From Paraburkholderia lacunae (lineage in GTDB: Bacteria > Pseudomonadota > Gammaproteobacteria > Burkholderiales > Burkholderiaceae), in the NCBI RefSeq assembly GCF_003353175.1, contig NZ_QHKS01000036.1:1-64000 (forward strand): a DNA stretch of 64,000 nucleotides. The letters run 5' to 3'. Below the pieces are notes generated by a model. It saw nothing but the letters and a program-made list of their open reading frames with translations. It was not told the origin of the DNA and made no database searches. Below are positions 61,147 to 64,000 of this stretch, piece by piece (the stretch's first letter is position 1; each line of letters begins with the position of its first letter). The translations under genes and the position numbers were made by a program.

Positions 61147-62865
61147 TTAAACTTCAGCCTGAGCCATTTCCCCATTCAAAGCCGCTTCAAAAAACCGCTC
61201 CCGCGCAGCAGCATCACACCGTGTGTACGCACGGTTGACTCCACTCATGACAGCCCGAATCGAAGCGGTCACCAGATTCGCATCGACCCCAACCCCAAAC
61301 GCGCTACCCGCGACATCGGCACCCGCCATCTCGGCAACGGCAATAGCCCGAGCATCGGCGCCCTGACCCAAAGCCCGCTCTTCATAGTGCTGAATCCGAA
61401 CAGGCACACCCATCGCGTGCATCAACGCATCGAGAGGACCGTTCCCTTCACCGCTCAAGACACGCCGCGAGCCATTGATCTCGACCGTAAGCTTGATTTG
61501 CTCACGATCGCCGCGCTCGGACAGACTGTGCGCGACATACCGCACGGGCGAATCGTTCCGAACATACTCCTGCTGGAACAACGCCCAGATCTGCGAAGGC
61601 GTGACTTCCTGCCCACTGTCGTCGGTATAGCGTTGCACGGCGGAGCTGAAATCGACCTGCAGGCGGCGCGGCAATACGACGCCATAACCCTGCTCGAGCA
61701 GATACGCAATACCGCCCTTGCCGGACTGGCTGTTCACCCGGATGACCGAATCGTAGGTCCGCCCAAGATCGCTCGGATCGATCGGCAGATAAGGCACTTC
61801 CCAGATCGTATCGGGTTGTTGAGCAGCAAAGCCCTTCTTGATAGCGTCCTGATGCGAGCCGGAGAACGCGGTGAACACCAGATCGCCGACATACGGATGA
61901 CGCGGATGCACCGGCAACTGCGTGCATTCCTCGGCGGTACGCGCGACTTCGTTGATGTTCGAAAAGTCGAGGCCGGGATCGACACCCTGTGTGTACAGAT
62001 TCAGCGCGAGCGTCACCAGGTCGACGTTGCCGGTTCGCTCGCCGTTGCCGAACAGGCATCCTTCGATACGATCGGCGCCGGCCATTACCGCGAGCTCGGC
62101 GGCGGCCACCGCGGTGCCGCGGTCGTTATGCGGATGGACGGACACGATCAGCGAATCCCGTCGCGCGAGATTGCGGTGCATCCATTCGATCTGATCCGCG
62201 TAGACATTCGGCGTCGACATTTCCACGGTCGCGGGCAAGTTGACGATCGCTTTGTGCTCGGGCGTCGGCTGCCAGATATCGAATACCGCATCGCACACTT
62301 CCTTCGCGAATTCGAGCTCGGTGCCGCTGAACACTTCCGGGCTGTATTGGAACGTGAAGTGCGTTTCAGGCGCGGCATCGGCGAGACGCTTCATCGTGCG
62401 TGCGGCATCTTGCGCAAGCGCCTTCACGCCGCTCTTTTCCAGGCCGAACACGATGCGCCGGAACTCAGGCGCAGTCGCGTTGTACAGATGAACGATGGCG
62501 CGCGGCACGCCACGCAGCGATTCGAAAGTGCGTTCGATCAGATCGTCGCGCGCCTGCGTCAAGACTTCGATGGTGACGTCGTCGGGAATATGGCCGCCCT
62601 CGATCAGCTCACGCACGAAATTGAAGTCGGTCTGCGAGGCCGACGGAAACGCGACTTCGATTTCCTTGAAACCGATCTGTACCAGCGTCTTGAACATGCG
62701 CATTTTGCGCTCGGCGTTCATCGGCTCGAACAGGGACTGGTTGCCGTCGCGCAGGTCGGTGCTCATCCAGATCGGCGGGCGCGTGATGGTGCGCGACGGC
62801 CACTGGCGGTCCGTCAAATTGACGGGTTTGAACGATCGGTATTTGGCAGCAGGGTTTTTCAACAT
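61147..62865 (-). CDS. leuA: 2-isopropylmalate synthase, LeuA type 2
   Basis: The 572-aa enzyme condenses acetyl-CoA with 2-oxoisovalerate in the first step of leucine synthesis. The HMGL-like barrel has STDLRDGNQSLFEPMN (about 33-48) and SVHPHNDRGTAVAAAELAVM (metal-binding histidines, about 238-257); the C-terminal regulatory domain (about 440-572) gives leucine feedback inhibition. ATG 62865 was chosen because AGGA lies 7 bp upstream; an ATG 9 bp earlier is possible. A leader peptide and terminator upstream indicate attenuation control. Confidence 0.93.
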   Translation of the reverse strand: MLKNPAAKYRSFKPVNLTDRQWPSRTITRPPIWMSTDLRDGNQSLFEPMNAERKMRMFKTLVQIGFKEIEVAFPSASQTDFNFVRELIEGGHIPDDVTIEVLTQARDDLIERTFESLRGVPRAIVHLYNATAPEFRRIVFGLEKSGVKALAQDAARTMKRLADAAPETHFTFQYSPEVFSGTELEFAKEVCDAVFDIWQPTPEHKAIVNLPATVEMSTPNVYADQIEWMHRNLARRDSLIVSVHPHNDRGTAVAAAELAVMAGADRIEGCLFGNGERTGNVDLVTLALNLYTQGVDPGLDFSNINEVARTAEECTQLPVHPRHPYVGDLVFTAFSGSHQDAIKKGFAAQQPDTIWEVPYLPIDPSDLGRTYDSVIRVNSQSGKGGIAYLLEQGYGVVLPRRLQVDFSSAVQRYTDDSGQEVTPSQIWALFQQEYVRNDSPVRYVAHSLSERGDREQIKLTVEINGSRRVLSGEGNGPLDALMHAMGVPVRIQHYEERALGQGADARAIAVAEMAGADVAGSAFGVGVDANLVTASIRAVMSGVNRAYTRCDAAARERFFEAALNGEMAQAEV

Positions 62866-62920
62866 TTTCGTCATCCTGGGTTTCGACAAGCTGGTAGTCG
62901 ACCGGACGACGAATAAAGAC

Positions 62921-62952
62921 AAAAGCATAGCCGCCGGTCGGGAACCGGGGCT
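62921..62952 (-). terminator. Attenuator terminator of leuA
   Basis: On the minus strand AGCC-CCGGT / ACCGG-c-GGCT forms a 9-bp stem with a single bulge and 5-nt loop, followed by ATGCTTTTGTCTTTATTC. It lies 40 bp after the leader peptide stop and 56 bp before the leuA start, the position expected of an attenuator. Confidence 0.7.
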
Positions 62953-62991
62953 GGGTCAGTTACTGGGGAATCGAGCGGTGCTTCGGGTGTA

Positions 62992-63072
62992 TCAGATGGA
63001 AGCGCGCAGCAGCAGACCTAGCCCGGTAGAGCGGGCTAGTAGTAGCGATAGGAGGGTCTGGGCGCGGTACAT
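62992..63072 (-). CDS. leuL: leu operon leader peptide
   Basis: A 26-residue frame starts at ATG 63072 (MYRAQTLLSLLLARST) and ends at TGA 62992. Nine of 26 residues are leucine, in clusters LL, LLL and LLL; five use the rare codon CTA. A perfect 8-bp inverted repeat CTAGCCCG/CGGGCTAG (63018-63039) lies inside the leucine codons, and a terminator hairpin follows at 62921-62952. This is the classic layout of amino acid attenuation: scarce Leu-tRNA stalls the ribosome on these codons and prevents termination before leuA. No strong ribosome-binding site is seen. It is too short for routine gene finding. Confidence 0.75.
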   Translation of the reverse strand: MYRAQTLLSLLLARSTGLGLLLRASI

Positions 63073-63186
63073 AGTGCGCAATAGGACCACATTATTGGGA
63101 TTGCGTCAAGCGCGGAGCCTGGCATGACCACCTGCAAGGCGCGCCGCAATAGGACCGCGTGCCCGCGCGCTGAGCCCGATCGCCCG

Positions 63187-64000
63187 TTACTTCGGTTTCA
63201 CGAATCTCAAGGTCATGCGATCCGATTCGCCGATCGCCGCATATTTCGCCCGATCGACGTCGCCGCCCTTGTACGTGGGCGGCAGCGACCACACGCCGTC
63301 CGGGTAATTTTTGGTGTCGCGCGGATTGCTGTTCACTTCGCTCTTGCCGAGCAATTCGAAGCCCGCCGCGCGCGCATGTTCGATCACGTAGGTTTCGGTC
63401 ACGTAGCCGGTGTCGATGGTCTGCTGCAACGAGGTGCCCGGCGCCGCGCGATGCTCTTCGACGCCGAGGATGCCGCCCGGCTTCAGCGCTGCGTAGAAGG
63501 CGCGCAGATTCGCGTCGATCTGGCCGTCCTTGATCCAGTTGTGGATATTGCGGAACGTCAGCACCCGATCGACGCTGCCATCCGCCGGAAACCCGCTGAA
63601 TTGGCCCGCGCGCAGCGTGCCGACCACCACGTTGCCGTAGACGGCGGGCGTGGCTGCCAGCTTGCGCGCGAATGCCGCCCGTCCTGCCTGTTCTTCCTGC
63701 GCCGCCGACGCGAGCGGGCTGTCGTATTGCGCTTCGTATAGCTTGCCGTGGTCGCGCAGATAGGGCGCGAGGATGTCCGTGTACCAGCCGCCGCCCGGCG
63801 CGATTTCGAGCACGCTCTGCGACGGCGCGACCCCGAAGAATTGCAGCGTTTCCTTCGGATGACGGTACACGTCGCGTGCGCGGGCGGCGTTGCTGCGCTG
63901 CGGCCCGGCAATGATGGCGTCGAGCGAAACAGGATCTGGCGCGGCTGAAGACGTCGACGCTGTCGGTGCGGCACATGCTGCCAGCAGCAGCGCGGCGCTC
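63187..64000 (-). CDS. Class I SAM-dependent methyltransferase with lipoprotein signal (cut by window edge)
   Basis: The visible part, about 270 residues, begins beyond the window edge inside a lipoprotein signal peptide whose lipobox reads LLLAAC (cysteine codon at about 63976-63978), followed by an Ala/Ser/Pro-rich linker. The catalytic part carries SAM motif I, VLEIAPGGGWYTDILAPYL, then VLTFRNIHNWI and PGGILGVEEHRA, and ends ..MTLRFVKPK. A secreted methyltransferase lipoprotein is unusual, but this family is widespread in proteobacteria; substrate unknown. The start lies outside the window. Confidence 0.82.
   Translation of the reverse strand, partial: SAALLLAACAAPTASTSSAAPDPVSLDAIIAGPQRSNAARARDVYRHPKETLQFFGVAPSQSVLEIAPGGGWYTDILAPYLRDHGKLYEAQYDSPLASAAQEEQAGRAAFARKLAATPAVYGNVVVGTLRAGQFSGFPADGSVDRVLTFRNIHNWIKDGQIDANLRAFYAALKPGGILGVEEHRAAPGTSLQQTIDTGYVTETYVIEHARAAGFELLGKSEVNSNPRDTKNYPDGVWSLPPTYKGGDVDRAKYAAIGESDRMTLRFVKPK

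Overview
The window is GC-rich chromosomal DNA of a Burkholderiaceae bacterium, most likely a Paraburkholderia of the xenovorans/phytofirmans type. The reasons are the gene order thrS-infC-rpmI-rplT-pheS-pheT-ihfA-merR, the aerobic benzoyl-CoA (box) cluster with its HTH/shikimate-kinase-like regulator, and the many acyl-CoA and nitrogen-scavenging catabolic operons. Assignment below genus level is inference.

Layout. 1-5871: the start of ETF-ubiquinone oxidoreductase, an SDR and a thioesterase, a PAS-LuxR regulator divergent from the scoAB CoA-transferase, an alpha/beta hydrolase and a RidA protein. 5934-16784: housekeeping block with relA, tRNA-Val(GAC), thrS, infC (apparent AUC start), rpmI, rplT, pheS, pheT, ihfA, a MerR regulator and tRNA-Pro(GGG). 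16785-20499: a small accessory island behind tRNA-Pro. It holds an ABC-type ATPase plus DUF4435/TOPRIM gene split by a frameshift (PARIS-like architecture), a decayed small gene, and a Tlde1-like type VI effector overlapping a secreted probable immunity protein. 20500-28192: small hypothetical genes, a flavin monooxygenase, and a LysR-controlled pimeloyl-CoA/dicarboxylate type beta-oxidation operon (fadB-like, pimC-like, pimD-like).

28348-36569: a MocR regulator divergent from the seven-gene Nit1 (MSMEG_0567-0572/Sll0783-0787) nitrilase cluster, preceded by an excellent sigma-54 promoter and an NtrC-like site. 36599-39257: a CTCAAG hexamer repeat, a Tat-exported phospholipase C and a small lipoprotein. 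39399-49850: aerobic benzoate degradation. Benzoate-CoA ligase makes benzoyl-CoA, BoxBA epoxidises it, BoxC opens the ring and BoxD oxidises the semialdehyde; BoxR regulates. 49925-58412: reductive pyrimidine catabolism, with a RutR-like TetR regulator, PreTA dihydropyrimidine dehydrogenase, an NCS1 transporter, dihydropyrimidinase and an N-carbamoyl-amino-acid amidohydrolase, and a perfect operator-like palindrome. 58758-61007: a cystine-type ABC transporter. 61147-63072: leuA behind a leucine-rich leader peptide and attenuator. 63187-end: a lipoprotein methyltransferase cut by the window edge.

The most notable items are the split ATPase-DUF4435 gene, the Tlde1/immunity pair, the nitrogen-controlled Nit1 cluster with a shortened AIR-synthase-like protein, and the leuA attenuator. 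No CRISPR array, IS element or rRNA gene was seen.
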